Shown here piece by piece: positions 42,165 through 49,418 of a stretch of 64,000 nucleotides of DNA (positions are counted from its first letter, which is position 1; every line of letters starts with the position of its first letter). The notes beneath the pieces are model-generated. The model made no database searches and was not told the DNA's origin. It saw only the letters and a list, made by a program, of their open reading frames with translations. The translations under genes were made by a program, and so were the position numbers. This DNA is from Marichromatium purpuratum 984 (GTDB lineage Bacteria; Pseudomonadota; Gammaproteobacteria; Chromatiales; Chromatiaceae). The stretch is from NCBI RefSeq assembly GCF_000224005.2, contig NZ_CP007031.1:2075001-2139000 (forward strand), written 5' to 3'.

Positions 42165-42608
42165 GCGCGACGTCGAGACCGGTCGCGGCGGCCCGGCGGC
42201 GGCGGCCCGACGCGGCGGCGTTTGCCGTCCGACAACTTCGGTTGTAGGCTTGTGCGGATGCGTTGGCGCAACCGGCTTGGCCAGTGGCGCCGCGCGCGGT
42301 GACCGACCCAGCGCGAACCGGCCGCACGCGGCGGCCCGGCGCGGCGGATGACCTCGCGGTCCGTGTCGACACCGCCCGGGCACCAGCGCTCGGCAGCCGA
42401 GCGGCGAGGAGCCGAACAGAGGCCCCGCCGCGACCACGCCGCCCTCCCCGTCGTCGTCCACGCCGACGCGCCGCCCAGCCACCATCAGGGCGCGCGCCGC
42501 CTCCGTGCGCAGTGCGGCGGTGCGCGACGGCGGGCGGTCGGGCGCGGCCGATCTCGAACTACTGAACCAGATTGCGGACCCCCTGGCCCGCAAGGAGTGA
42601 GCCCCCTC
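42165..42608. other. Non-coding stretch with a TTCG hairpin
   Basis: About 440 bp of very G+C-rich DNA without a supported gene. At 42229-42248 ccgacaac-ttcg-gttgtagg forms a TTCG-tetraloop hairpin, possibly terminating the lipoprotein gene 65 bp upstream. A ribosome site for the next gene (aaggag) is at 42591-42596. Confidence 0.5.
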
Positions 42609-43337
42609 ATGCAGGGACGCCTGTGGCCCTTGGAAATCGTGCGTCTCGACCCCGTCGACCTGGGCGAGAACGACCTGCGCGCGATCGGCGTCGGCATCGA
42701 CGGCCTGACCTACGCCATCAAGCGCAGCAGCGACGCCGCGCTGCTCCCCGCCACCGAGCTGATCTGCACCCGCCTGGCGCTGGCCTGCGACCTGCCGGTG
42801 CTCGGTGGCGAGATCGCGCAACTGCCCGACGGCACCATGGCCTTCGCCTCGCCCTGGGAGGGCGGCACCCTCGCCACCCAGGAGGCGCGGGTGTTGCTGA
42901 TGACCAAGGGCGGGGTGTCGAGCCAGGTGCTCTCGGCGATCCTCGCCTTCGACCTCTTCGTCGGCAACCAGAACCGTCACCTCGGCAACTTCCTGGTGCG
43001 CCGCGACCCCAACCACAGCGTCGCCGCGGTGGTCGCCACCGACTTCGGCCGCGCCCTGCTGATGGCCGGCTGGCCGGTGCCGATGCTCTCGCCGACCTGC
43101 AACACCCTGGTGGTGGCGCACGCGCTGATGCGCCTGCACGGCTTCGACCGCGATGCCGCGCTGCGCGTCACCGGCCGGCTCTACTCACTCCCCAACGATA
43201 CCCTCGAACGCTGCTGTCGCGACCTGCCGCCGCACTGGCTGCCGCACGGCATCGCGGTCAAGCTCGACGACTGGTGGCGCAACCAGCGCATCGCCCGGCT
43301 CGAGCAGGTCGCCACGGTGATCGATCATGCCTTCTGA
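42609..43337 (+). CDS. HipA-like kinase family protein
   Basis: A 242-residue protein of the compact HipA-like kinase family. It has GLTYAIKRSSDAALLPATEL, ASPWEGGTLA, and the catalytic region AFDLFVGNQNRHLGNFLVRR followed by VATDFGRALL, the expected Asp/Asn and D-F-G sites. It is about half the length of HipA and lacks the HipA N-terminal subdomain. The ATG at 42609 follows AAGGAG; the open frame extends upstream without a site. It overlaps the DUF3037 gene by 11 bp. Confidence 0.8.
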   Translation: MQGRLWPLEIVRLDPVDLGENDLRAIGVGIDGLTYAIKRSSDAALLPATELICTRLALACDLPVLGGEIAQLPDGTMAFASPWEGGTLATQEARVLLMTKGGVSSQVLSAILAFDLFVGNQNRHLGNFLVRRDPNHSVAAVVATDFGRALLMAGWPVPMLSPTCNTLVVAHALMRLHGFDRDAALRVTGRLYSLPNDTLERCCRDLPPHWLPHGIAVKLDDWWRNQRIARLEQVATVIDHAF

Positions 43338-44169
43338 ACGTCTCAAGTACGCCGTCATCCGCGTCGTCCCCGACACCCGCCGCGGCGAGACCGTCAACAT
43401 CGGCGTGGTGGTGTTCCGCCCCGCGGGGCTCGACGTGCGCCTGCTGCCCTCGCTGCACAAGGTGCGCGCGCTCGACCCCAGGTTCGACGAGCAGATGCTG
43501 CGCGACTACCCGCCCTACTTCTCCGCCCTGATCGAGGGCATCGAGCGCCCCGAGCAGCAGCACCAGGTGCTCGCCAACCTCGGCAGCATCCGTCTCTCGG
43601 CGCTCGGCGAGTTCCATCTCGAACAGGGCCAGGACTACGAGCAGCAGGTGCAGTCGATCCTCTCCGACCTGGTCAAGCCGCCGCTCAAGCACAAGCGCGT
43701 CGAGCCCGTCACCCGGCTCGAGACCGTCATTCGCCAGCAGTTCGAGGTGCTGCAACTGCTCGCCAAGCAGGAGGACGACATCGAGCGCGGCATGGTGGTG
43801 CCCAAGTACCCGATCGAGGGCCACGGCAACCTCTATGTCGACTTCGCGCTGCGCAAGGAGCGTTGGATCGTCACCGAGACGATCGACTTCAGCGGCTCGC
43901 CGAGCACCCTGCGCGGGGCCAAGTTCAAGGCCTCGGCGCTCAAGGCGCTGACCCTCGACGCCGCCGCGCGCAAGCTCAAGGGCGAGACCGTGCCGCTGGT
44001 CGTCTACCAGGCGGCCACCGACGAGATCCTCGAGGCGGTGCAGCCGAGCATCGACCTGCTCTCGGACTACGCCCAGCAGCTCTACAACTACGCCGACGCC
44101 GACGAGCGCGCCGCCTACTTCGACCGCATCGCCTACGCCGCCGGCCAGATCAAGGCCCCGCCCTACTGA
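43327..44169 (+). CDS. DUF3037 domain protein
   Basis: A 280-residue protein. Its N-terminal ~110 residues match DUF3037: LKYAVIRVVPDTRRGETVNIGVVVFRPAG. The rest, with FHLEQGQDYEQQVQSIL, HKRVEPVTRLETVIRQQFEV and LKGETVPLVVYQA, looks nuclease-like or nucleotide-binding in pattern but is not assigned. DUF3037 genes are often found next to a small HipA-like kinase, as here, with an 11-bp overlap, which implies a joint function such as toxin-antitoxin control. Confidence 0.85.
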   Translation: MPSERLKYAVIRVVPDTRRGETVNIGVVVFRPAGLDVRLLPSLHKVRALDPRFDEQMLRDYPPYFSALIEGIERPEQQHQVLANLGSIRLSALGEFHLEQGQDYEQQVQSILSDLVKPPLKHKRVEPVTRLETVIRQQFEVLQLLAKQEDDIERGMVVPKYPIEGHGNLYVDFALRKERWIVTETIDFSGSPSTLRGAKFKASALKALTLDAAARKLKGETVPLVVYQAATDEILEAVQPSIDLLSDYAQQLYNYADADERAAYFDRIAYAAGQIKAPPY

Positions 44170-44177
44170 GCGCGGCG

Positions 44178-44444
44178 CTAGTCCGCCCCGCCGACCTCGG
44201 CCCGCGCCTGCTGCTGCTCGCGCAGCAGATGGGCCAGCTCGTCGTCGATCGCCGCCTTGCGCCGCGCCTGCTGCACCGCACCCTCGCGCCGCACCGACTG
44301 CTCCAACGCCACCGCCATCTCCATCGGCGAGCGATGGTCCAGGGCGCGCGACTGCGCGATCAAGCGATCGAGCGACAGATCCCCGGTCTCCGGCACCCGC
44401 AACAGAATGCAGGCCAGCTCGTGCCGGGTGAAAAGCTCATTCAT
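44178..44444 (-). CDS. Hypothetical small helical protein
   Basis: An 88-residue soluble protein, not recognised. It starts MNELFTRHELACILLRVPET and is otherwise helical and charged, ending in a Gln/Arg-rich stretch (LREQQQARAEVGG). GAGGTAGAGGT precedes the ATG. It converges on the DUF3037 gene with 8 bp between stops. Confidence 0.7.
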   Translation of the reverse strand: MNELFTRHELACILLRVPETGDLSLDRLIAQSRALDHRSPMEMAVALEQSVRREGAVQQARRKAAIDDELAHLLREQQQARAEVGGAD

Positions 44445-44553
44445 ACCTCTACCTCGTTAGCAACCGCGCCGTCCCATGCGCCACCGTCGATGGGCATCAA
44501 ACGACACCCGAGCGGGGCATTCTAACCGCTGGTACCGGGGGGGAATGCAATCG

Positions 44554-44840
44554 GCTTCCAGCGATCAGCCACCAGCCATCAGCGACCAGGCGGCTGGCGG
44601 CTGATCGCTGGCGGCTGACTCGAACCGCAAAGACCCAAAGGACACGAAGGGTAATGACCGATCAGCGGTCAGCCGGAGGGCGGGCTCGGCGCTCATCACT
44701 GGAGGCCGGAGGCTGATCGCTGAAGGCTGATTCGACCGCAACAGAGGATCTTGCCCGTCAACCGCCCGTCATGTGCGTCAGCCCTCCTTACTGGCCGCTG
44801 GCGGCTGGCTGGCGGCTGGCGGCTGATCGCTGGAAGCTGG
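44554..44840. repeat. Dense repeat block with a 17-bp terminal inverted repeat
   Basis: The block is bounded by gcttccagcgatcagcc (44554-44570) and its exact reverse complement (44821-44837). Inside are several copies of ggctggcggctgatcgctgg-like units (44590-44618, 44709-44731, 44812-44837) and tcgaaccgcaaagacccaaa (44619-44638), related to the repeats after the helicase gene. It looks like a family of non-coding dispersed elements. No transposase is present. Confidence 0.7.
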
Positions 44841-44924
44841 TAACTGGATGCTGGTCGCTCGTCCGCCCCGCGGATACCGGATCGCGGTGCCCGGTGCTTT
44901 ACCCCGGCAACGGTAAAGGAGGTC

Positions 44925-45038
44925 ATGGCCAACCTGGGCCTCGTCTACCGAATCCGGGGCGACCTCGACCGGGCCGAGGCGATGTTCCAGCAGTGCCTGA
45001 CACTGTTCCAGGAGATCGGTGCACGACCCCGAAACTGA
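44925..45038 (+). pseudogene. Fragment of a TPR repeat protein
   Basis: 37 codons reading MANLGLVYRIRGDLDRAEAM and onward through FQQCLTLFQEIGA, a clear tetratricopeptide repeat (L-x2-Y-x3-G-D-x-D-R-A). No other TPRs flank it in frame. After the stop, another frame (about 45052-45114) reads LDALREQRRQQ, like the end of such a protein, which suggests a frameshifted remnant. Confidence 0.6.
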
Positions 45039-45362
45039 GTGAGCCCAAACGCGGCTCGACGCGCTGCGCGAACAGCGCCGACAGCAGGTCTCCGCCGCCC
45101 CCAGCGAGACGCACTGAGGTGTTCTGGACCGTGCCGGGGACAACCCTCGATCATCGCCGAAACGGCTCGATCGAGCGGGATCTCCCCCACGCCACCGCGC
45201 CTGTCCCCCGGCCGGGTCGCGCCGAGCCGGTCGAGGTCGACCGGGGCCGCGCGACGCCGTGCGCCCGCGCAGGCCGCGCCGATGCCCTCCGCACCGAGCG
45301 GGCGGGACCGGCTCCGAAGCGCGCCTGACACACCGGCAAGGGCGCAACCGCGCCCCAGCCGG
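45039..45362. other. Degenerate region, no intact gene seen
   Basis: Open frames on both strands overlap extensively and have neither ribosome sites nor recognisable domains. The left part may continue the TPR remnant. Confidence 0.4.
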
Positions 45363-45716
45363 TCAGGGCTGCGGCGGGCCGTCCGTCCGTGCCGCCGCCA
45401 CCCGCAATACCTGTGTCGCCCACTGGTTGAGGCTCTGCCCGGCGGCCTGGGCGGCGATCAGGGCGGCGCTGTGCACCTCGGGCGGGACGCGCAGCATCAG
45501 CCGCCCGCTCGCGGGTTTCTCGGGTGTCTTGCCGATGCTGGCGCAAGTCTCCAGATAATCCTCGACGGCCTCCTCGAAGGCCGCGCGCAGGTCGGCGACG
45601 CTCGCGGCGTGGAAGCTGACGCGATCGCGCAGCCCGAGCAACCGCCCGACGAAGCAGTCGTCGCGCTCGTCGAAGTCGATTCTGGCGGTGTAACCCTTGT
45701 CATGCATGCTGTTCAT
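45363..45716 (-). CDS. hicB: HicB family antitoxin
   Basis: A 117-residue HicB protein. The N-terminal RNase-H-like domain reads YTARIDFDERDDCFVGRLLG, then VSFHAASVADLRAAFEEAVED; the C-terminal ribbon-helix-helix DNA-binding part is SGRLMLRVPPEVHSAALIAA. It normally neutralises the HicA mRNA-interferase toxin. The ATG at 45716 overlaps the stop of a truncated hicA (ATGA). With the toxin broken, it is an orphan antitoxin. Confidence 0.87.
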   Translation of the reverse strand: MNSMHDKGYTARIDFDERDDCFVGRLLGLRDRVSFHAASVADLRAAFEEAVEDYLETCASIGKTPEKPASGRLMLRVPPEVHSAALIAAQAAGQSLNQWATQVLRVAAARTDGPPQP

Positions 45717-45802
45717 GGCGTCACTCCGAGCTGTTCGAGAAAGGCGCGCGCCGCCTCGACCTGATCGGGCTTGGCGTCCTTCTCCGGGTGCGGGCGATGG
45801 CA
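45713..45802 (-). pseudogene. hicA: Truncated hicA toxin remnant
   Basis: Only the last 29 codons survive, reading CHRPHPEKDAKPDQVEAARA and FLEQLGVTP, which match the C-terminal end of HicA toxins of the HRPHP type. Directly upstream in this frame is a TGA (45803-45805) followed by unrelated sequence. The stop overlaps the hicB start by 3 bases (ATGA). The missing N-terminal part carries the double-stranded RNA-binding fold, so the toxin should be dead. Confidence 0.65.
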
Positions 45803-45942
45803 TCACCGCAGACGGCGCGCCCGGCCTCACTGGCGGTGCGTCCGAGCATGGTCGACACAAACGTGCAGCACCGCAACCGCGAGCGGCATCAACCGCCTGC
45901 GCCGTCGAGCCGAGCCGGACAGCAGGCCGCCGTCCCCCCGCC

Positions 45943-46170
45943 CTACACCTCAATCTCCACCGTCTGCAACACCGGCGCCGGTCCCTGGATCACCCCGTCT
46001 CTGATGTAGACCGGATCGCCGATGCTGCCGCGCCCCCGTACCTGGGTCTGCTCGCCGCTGAGCAGGGTGACGGTGCAGCCGTCGCTGCTGGTGGCGGTGA
46101 TGGTGCCGACGTCGGTGGACGGCTCGGGGAGGAGTTGCAGGAGGCGGCGGTAGGCGTTCCAGGTGTTCAT
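45943..46170 (-). CDS. Small phage tail protein
   Basis: A 75-residue, probably all-beta protein: NAYRRLLQLLPEPSTDVGTI, then TSSDGCTVTLLSGEQTQVRG and IGDPVYIRDGVIQGPAP. The spacing of strands and the DGxxxxxxGDxVYIRD pattern suggests an OB-fold-like tail-tip or baseplate component. It overlaps the preceding tail gene by 4 bp (ATGA). Last gene of the operon in this window. Confidence 0.7.
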   Translation of the reverse strand: MNTWNAYRRLLQLLPEPSTDVGTITATSSDGCTVTLLSGEQTQVRGRGSIGDPVYIRDGVIQGPAPVLQTVEIEV

Positions 46171-48050
46171 GTCGGGTGGCTCTCGATGCGGATGGATTGC
46201 CACACCTCGGGCAGGCGGCAGTCGAGTTCGACCGCGCGCGAGAGCCCGAGGCGGGTGGTGCCGCCCTCGGTGTAGCCGATGAGCTGGCCGGGGTGGATGA
46301 TGCCGGTCTCGGGGTGGACCGGGGCGCGCAGGGTGATGTGGGCCTGACGGCCGGTGTCGGCGAGCAGGCGCAGGCCGCGCTGGCGGGTCATGACGACATC
46401 GGTGGCGAGCGCGTCGACGCAGGTCGGGGCCTGGGTGTCGCCGGCGCGCCCGGCGCGGCGCACGCGATCGCGCCGACCGCCCTCGCCGCCGCTGATCCAC
46501 ACCGCGTCGTAGTCCGGGCGCGCGATCCACTCGATGCGCTCGGTGTGACAGGCGTCCTCGGGCAGTGCGATGTCGGGGGTGGTCTCGGCCCAGGCCCAGG
46601 GCGGGCGCGGATACCAGGGCAGCAGGCGCAGCACCGGCTCGGTGTCGTGGCCCTGGACATAGCCGCCGCCGGCCTCGGCGATGCGCGCGGCGGCCTCGAT
46701 GAAGGTTCCGGTGTGACTCCAGGCGCCGGCCGGGACGGTCCAGTCCTCCAGTTGCCAGTCGAGCGTCCAGCCGATCGGCACGCCGTTGTCGGTGAGCGCC
46801 GCGTCGAGCAGCTGGCGGGCGCTGCGCGACTCGGTGTTGGTGCGCGCGCGTGGCGCGGCGGTTGGCGCGCCGAGCACGGCGGCGCGACCACGCCCGCCGA
46901 GGTCGAGCCAGTTGCTGCCGAAGCTCCGCGCGCGGGCGATGCTGTCGAGGCGCAGCCGGATCGGGTGGGCGTTGACGGTGGCGATCAGCTCGACGGCGGG
47001 CGCCTCGGGCTCGGCCTGGAGCCGTGCAAGCGCCGCGCCCGGCACCCGTGCCGACCAGCTCCACGCCCAGGCGTCGGCCTCGAGCGCGAGGCGCAGCGAC
47101 GCGGCGGGGATCTCGGTGCCGTCGAGCAGGGTCAGGGTAACGGTGTTCCTCACGAGATAGAGCCTCCGGATGGGGACGATGCGGGTCGCGGTCGGCGGCT
47201 CGGGCACCCAGGGCGGGCGCGGTCGGCCGTCGCAGCAGCCGGGCAGCTCGACGGCGTCGCCGAGCGGCGGGAGCGCGCGACAGTCGAGCCGCACGCGGGC
47301 GAGCACCTCGGGCACATAGCACGGCGTCCAGCGCCCGGGGAGCGGCCACAGTGCCGCGGTGTGCGGGGCGCCGAGCACGGTCTCGACGGGCTGCGCGACG
47401 TGGTGCCCGGCATCGAGCCGGAGACCGATCGGGCGCGCCTCCTGCTGATCGAGCCGCAACCGGTCGCGGGTGCGCTCTCGATCGCGGTGCCCCGCTCGGG
47501 CGGCGGCCCGGATCGAGGCGGCCTCGGCGTGCACCGCCCGGGTCGCGCGCCGCAGCCGCCGGGTCTCGGCATGGGGAGCGGTGGCGCGCTGATCGCGCGC
47601 CGGGGCCTCTGCGCTGGGTCCGGTGGCGGCGGGGAGGGCCTGGTCCCGCGCCAATGTGGCGCGACCGCCGAGCCCGAACGAACCCGCCGGCGACGGCAGT
47701 ACACTGGCGAGACGCGCCCGCTGGACCGTAGCGACCCGGACGGCGAGCCCGAGACTCGGCGCAGAGGACGATAGCGTGGCGGTGACCCGGATCGGGATCG
47801 AGCGCTCGCGCGCTCGCAGCCGCAGACTCGGCGCAGACGCTGGCAGTAACACGCGCAGCCAGGAGCGATCCCGGGCGCCGCGCGCGACCATCTCCAACCT
47901 CGGACGCGCCGACGCCGGCACCACGGCCTGTAGCGTGGCGCGCACCACGCCCGCATCGGCGCACAGCCAGACCCGGTCATCGAGCGCCGGTGGCTCATAC
48001 CCCGCGAACAGGGTGACCAGTTGGCCGGGGGCGGGCGGCGCATAGACCAC
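46167..48050 (-). CDS. Phage tail tip/hub-like protein with N-terminal repeats
   Basis: A 627-residue protein. Residues ~37-137 contain about four tandem ~25-residue units of the form LLPASAPSLRLRAR (LQAVVPASARPRLEMVARG, LRVLLPASAPSLRLRARER, TLSSSAPSLGLAVRV, LPSPAGSFGLGGR). The middle (~230-600) has RRLYLVRNTVTLTLLDGTEI, SFGSNWLDLGGRGRAAV, LLDAALTDNGVPIGWTLDWQ and GTFIEAAARIAEAGGGYVQG, a pattern seen in phage baseplate/tail hub proteins. The C-terminus ends in an OB-like strand set, HPGQLIGYTEGG. Function inferred from position. Confidence 0.7.
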   Translation of the reverse strand: MVYAPPAPGQLVTLFAGYEPPALDDRVWLCADAGVVRATLQAVVPASARPRLEMVARGARDRSWLRVLLPASAPSLRLRARERSIPIRVTATLSSSAPSLGLAVRVATVQRARLASVLPSPAGSFGLGGRATLARDQALPAATGPSAEAPARDQRATAPHAETRRLRRATRAVHAEAASIRAAARAGHRDRERTRDRLRLDQQEARPIGLRLDAGHHVAQPVETVLGAPHTAALWPLPGRWTPCYVPEVLARVRLDCRALPPLGDAVELPGCCDGRPRPPWVPEPPTATRIVPIRRLYLVRNTVTLTLLDGTEIPAASLRLALEADAWAWSWSARVPGAALARLQAEPEAPAVELIATVNAHPIRLRLDSIARARSFGSNWLDLGGRGRAAVLGAPTAAPRARTNTESRSARQLLDAALTDNGVPIGWTLDWQLEDWTVPAGAWSHTGTFIEAAARIAEAGGGYVQGHDTEPVLRLLPWYPRPPWAWAETTPDIALPEDACHTERIEWIARPDYDAVWISGGEGGRRDRVRRAGRAGDTQAPTCVDALATDVVMTRQRGLRLLADTGRQAHITLRAPVHPETGIIHPGQLIGYTEGGTTRLGLSRAVELDCRLPEVWQSIRIESHPT

Positions 48051-48062
48051 GACCGGCCCCCG

Positions 48063-48971
48063 TCAACCCGATGCGGGAACGGTATAGGGACCGTGACAGA
48101 CCGGGGCGCACCCGGTGGCGAGATAGGTGATGTCGTACTGCCCCGGCACCAGACGCACCGACCAATCGCCGGCGGCATCCGGGGTGGCGATGGCGACCGG
48201 CTCATGGCTGATCCAGTCGCGAACCAGCACCGAGTCGGCCGGGGTGCCGTCGCCACGACGCGCGCTGCCGTTGATCGGCTCGCTCGCCTCGCTATAGGCC
48301 TCGGCGCGATATCCGCCGTCGGTCAGCGTCAACAGCCGCCCCGGCGGCTCGAAGCCCGCCTCGTAACGCACGCCCAGGGTGACGCGCAGGTCCTCGACAT
48401 AGCCGTGCCAGAAGTCACTGGGCGAGGCTCCGTCCCACTCTTGGCCGACGGAGAAGCGATCGGTCACCTCAAGGGTGTTGGGTGCGGCCGCCAGGTCGAG
48501 GATCCGCGTGCCATCGAGATAGACCTGCCAGGCCGAGGGACGACGCACCACGGCGAAGTGGAACCAGACGCCGATCGGCATCGCGGAGGGATATGACGTC
48601 GTCGCGGCGGCCTCGTCGCCGAAGTACTTGCTCGCATCGAACACCGCGCGGTTGGCACCCAGCGAGGAGTGGAAGCCGAACAGCACGTCCTGCCCGGCAT
48701 TGTCCGAGGCACGGAAGAACCAGCCCTCGATGGTGAAGGCAGGCACCCCCGCCAGACGCCTCGACAAGTCGTTGATCGTCACATAGGCACCACTGCCATC
48801 GAGATAGAGTGCGCCGGCCTCGGAGCGCGCGCCATCGACCGAGACCATCGCGCCACCGCGCAGGGACACCGGCAACCTCGCCCCGGAGTAGTCGACCAAC
48901 TGCTGGGCGCCATCGCCGCCCCAACACGGCAGCAGCAAGACCACGTCGCGCCACATCGGATCGATCGCCAT
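48063..48971 (-). CDS. LamG-like domain phage tail protein
   Basis: A 302-residue protein. Residues ~45-215 form a concanavalin/LamG-like jelly roll: ALYLDGSGAYVTINDLSRRL, FTIEGWFFRASDNAGQDVLF, WFHFAVVRRPSAWQVYLDGT and WHGYVEDLRVTLGVRYEAGF. The C-terminal ~75 residues are a carboxypeptidase-regulatory-like beta sandwich (SVLVRDWISHEPVAIATPDA, GDWSVRLVPGQYDITYLATG). Such modules often bind glycans, so it may be a fibre or decoration protein. GGAGG precedes the ATG. Confidence 0.8.
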   Translation of the reverse strand: MAIDPMWRDVVLLLPCWGGDGAQQLVDYSGARLPVSLRGGAMVSVDGARSEAGALYLDGSGAYVTINDLSRRLAGVPAFTIEGWFFRASDNAGQDVLFGFHSSLGANRAVFDASKYFGDEAAATTSYPSAMPIGVWFHFAVVRRPSAWQVYLDGTRILDLAAAPNTLEVTDRFSVGQEWDGASPSDFWHGYVEDLRVTLGVRYEAGFEPPGRLLTLTDGGYRAEAYSEASEPINGSARRGDGTPADSVLVRDWISHEPVAIATPDAAGDWSVRLVPGQYDITYLATGCAPVCHGPYTVPASG

Positions 48972-48973
48972 GC

Positions 48974-49411
48974 TCAGCCCTCCAGGATCGCGCTGGTCAG
49001 TCGACAAAAGGCACCGTTGTAGAGCAGCGTGTCGATCAACCGGATCTCGCCGCCACCGGCCTCGTCCGAGACCGTGGCATCGGCCCACCATTGCCCTGCC
49101 CCATCGGTGATCCGCGCCCAGGTGACGGAGGTCCCGACGGCGGGGTCTGCGCCGTCGATCTGCCCCTCGAGCGGGGCATCAAGGACGATCCAATGGGCAC
49201 CTTCGTCGACTTGGCCGGCGGCGGCGGTCAAGGTCAGGACGACCACCGGCGGCGCGGCGGGCGGATCTCCCGGGCTGGCCGGCGGCGGGTCGCCATAGAG
49301 CCCGAGGGTGGCGCGTTGCGAGGACTCGACGAGCAGCGCGAGCGAGGCGTGCAGGGCCGGGAGCCGACAGGCGGCCTCGCGGGTTGCGAGATGGGCGGGC
49401 GATAGCTCCAT
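48974..49411 (-). CDS. Hypothetical phage tail-region protein
   Basis: A 145-residue protein, not recognised. The N-terminus is helical (LSPAHLATREAACRLPALHA), followed by a proline-rich linker (DPPPASPGDPPAAPP) and a beta-rich C-terminal half (VVLTLTAAAGQVDEGAHWIV and following). GAGG precedes the ATG at 49411; the open frame upstream lies inside the previous gene. It ends 2 bp before the LamG gene start. Confidence 0.7.
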   Translation of the reverse strand: MELSPAHLATREAACRLPALHASLALLVESSQRATLGLYGDPPPASPGDPPAAPPVVVLTLTAAAGQVDEGAHWIVLDAPLEGQIDGADPAVGTSVTWARITDGAGQWWADATVSDEAGGGEIRLIDTLLYNGAFCRLTSAILEG

Positions 49412-49418
49412 GATGTCC

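Noticed and set aside
44945-45331. A 128-codon minus-strand frame in the decayed region
   Set aside because: No ribosome site or domain, and it lies opposite the TPR remnant.
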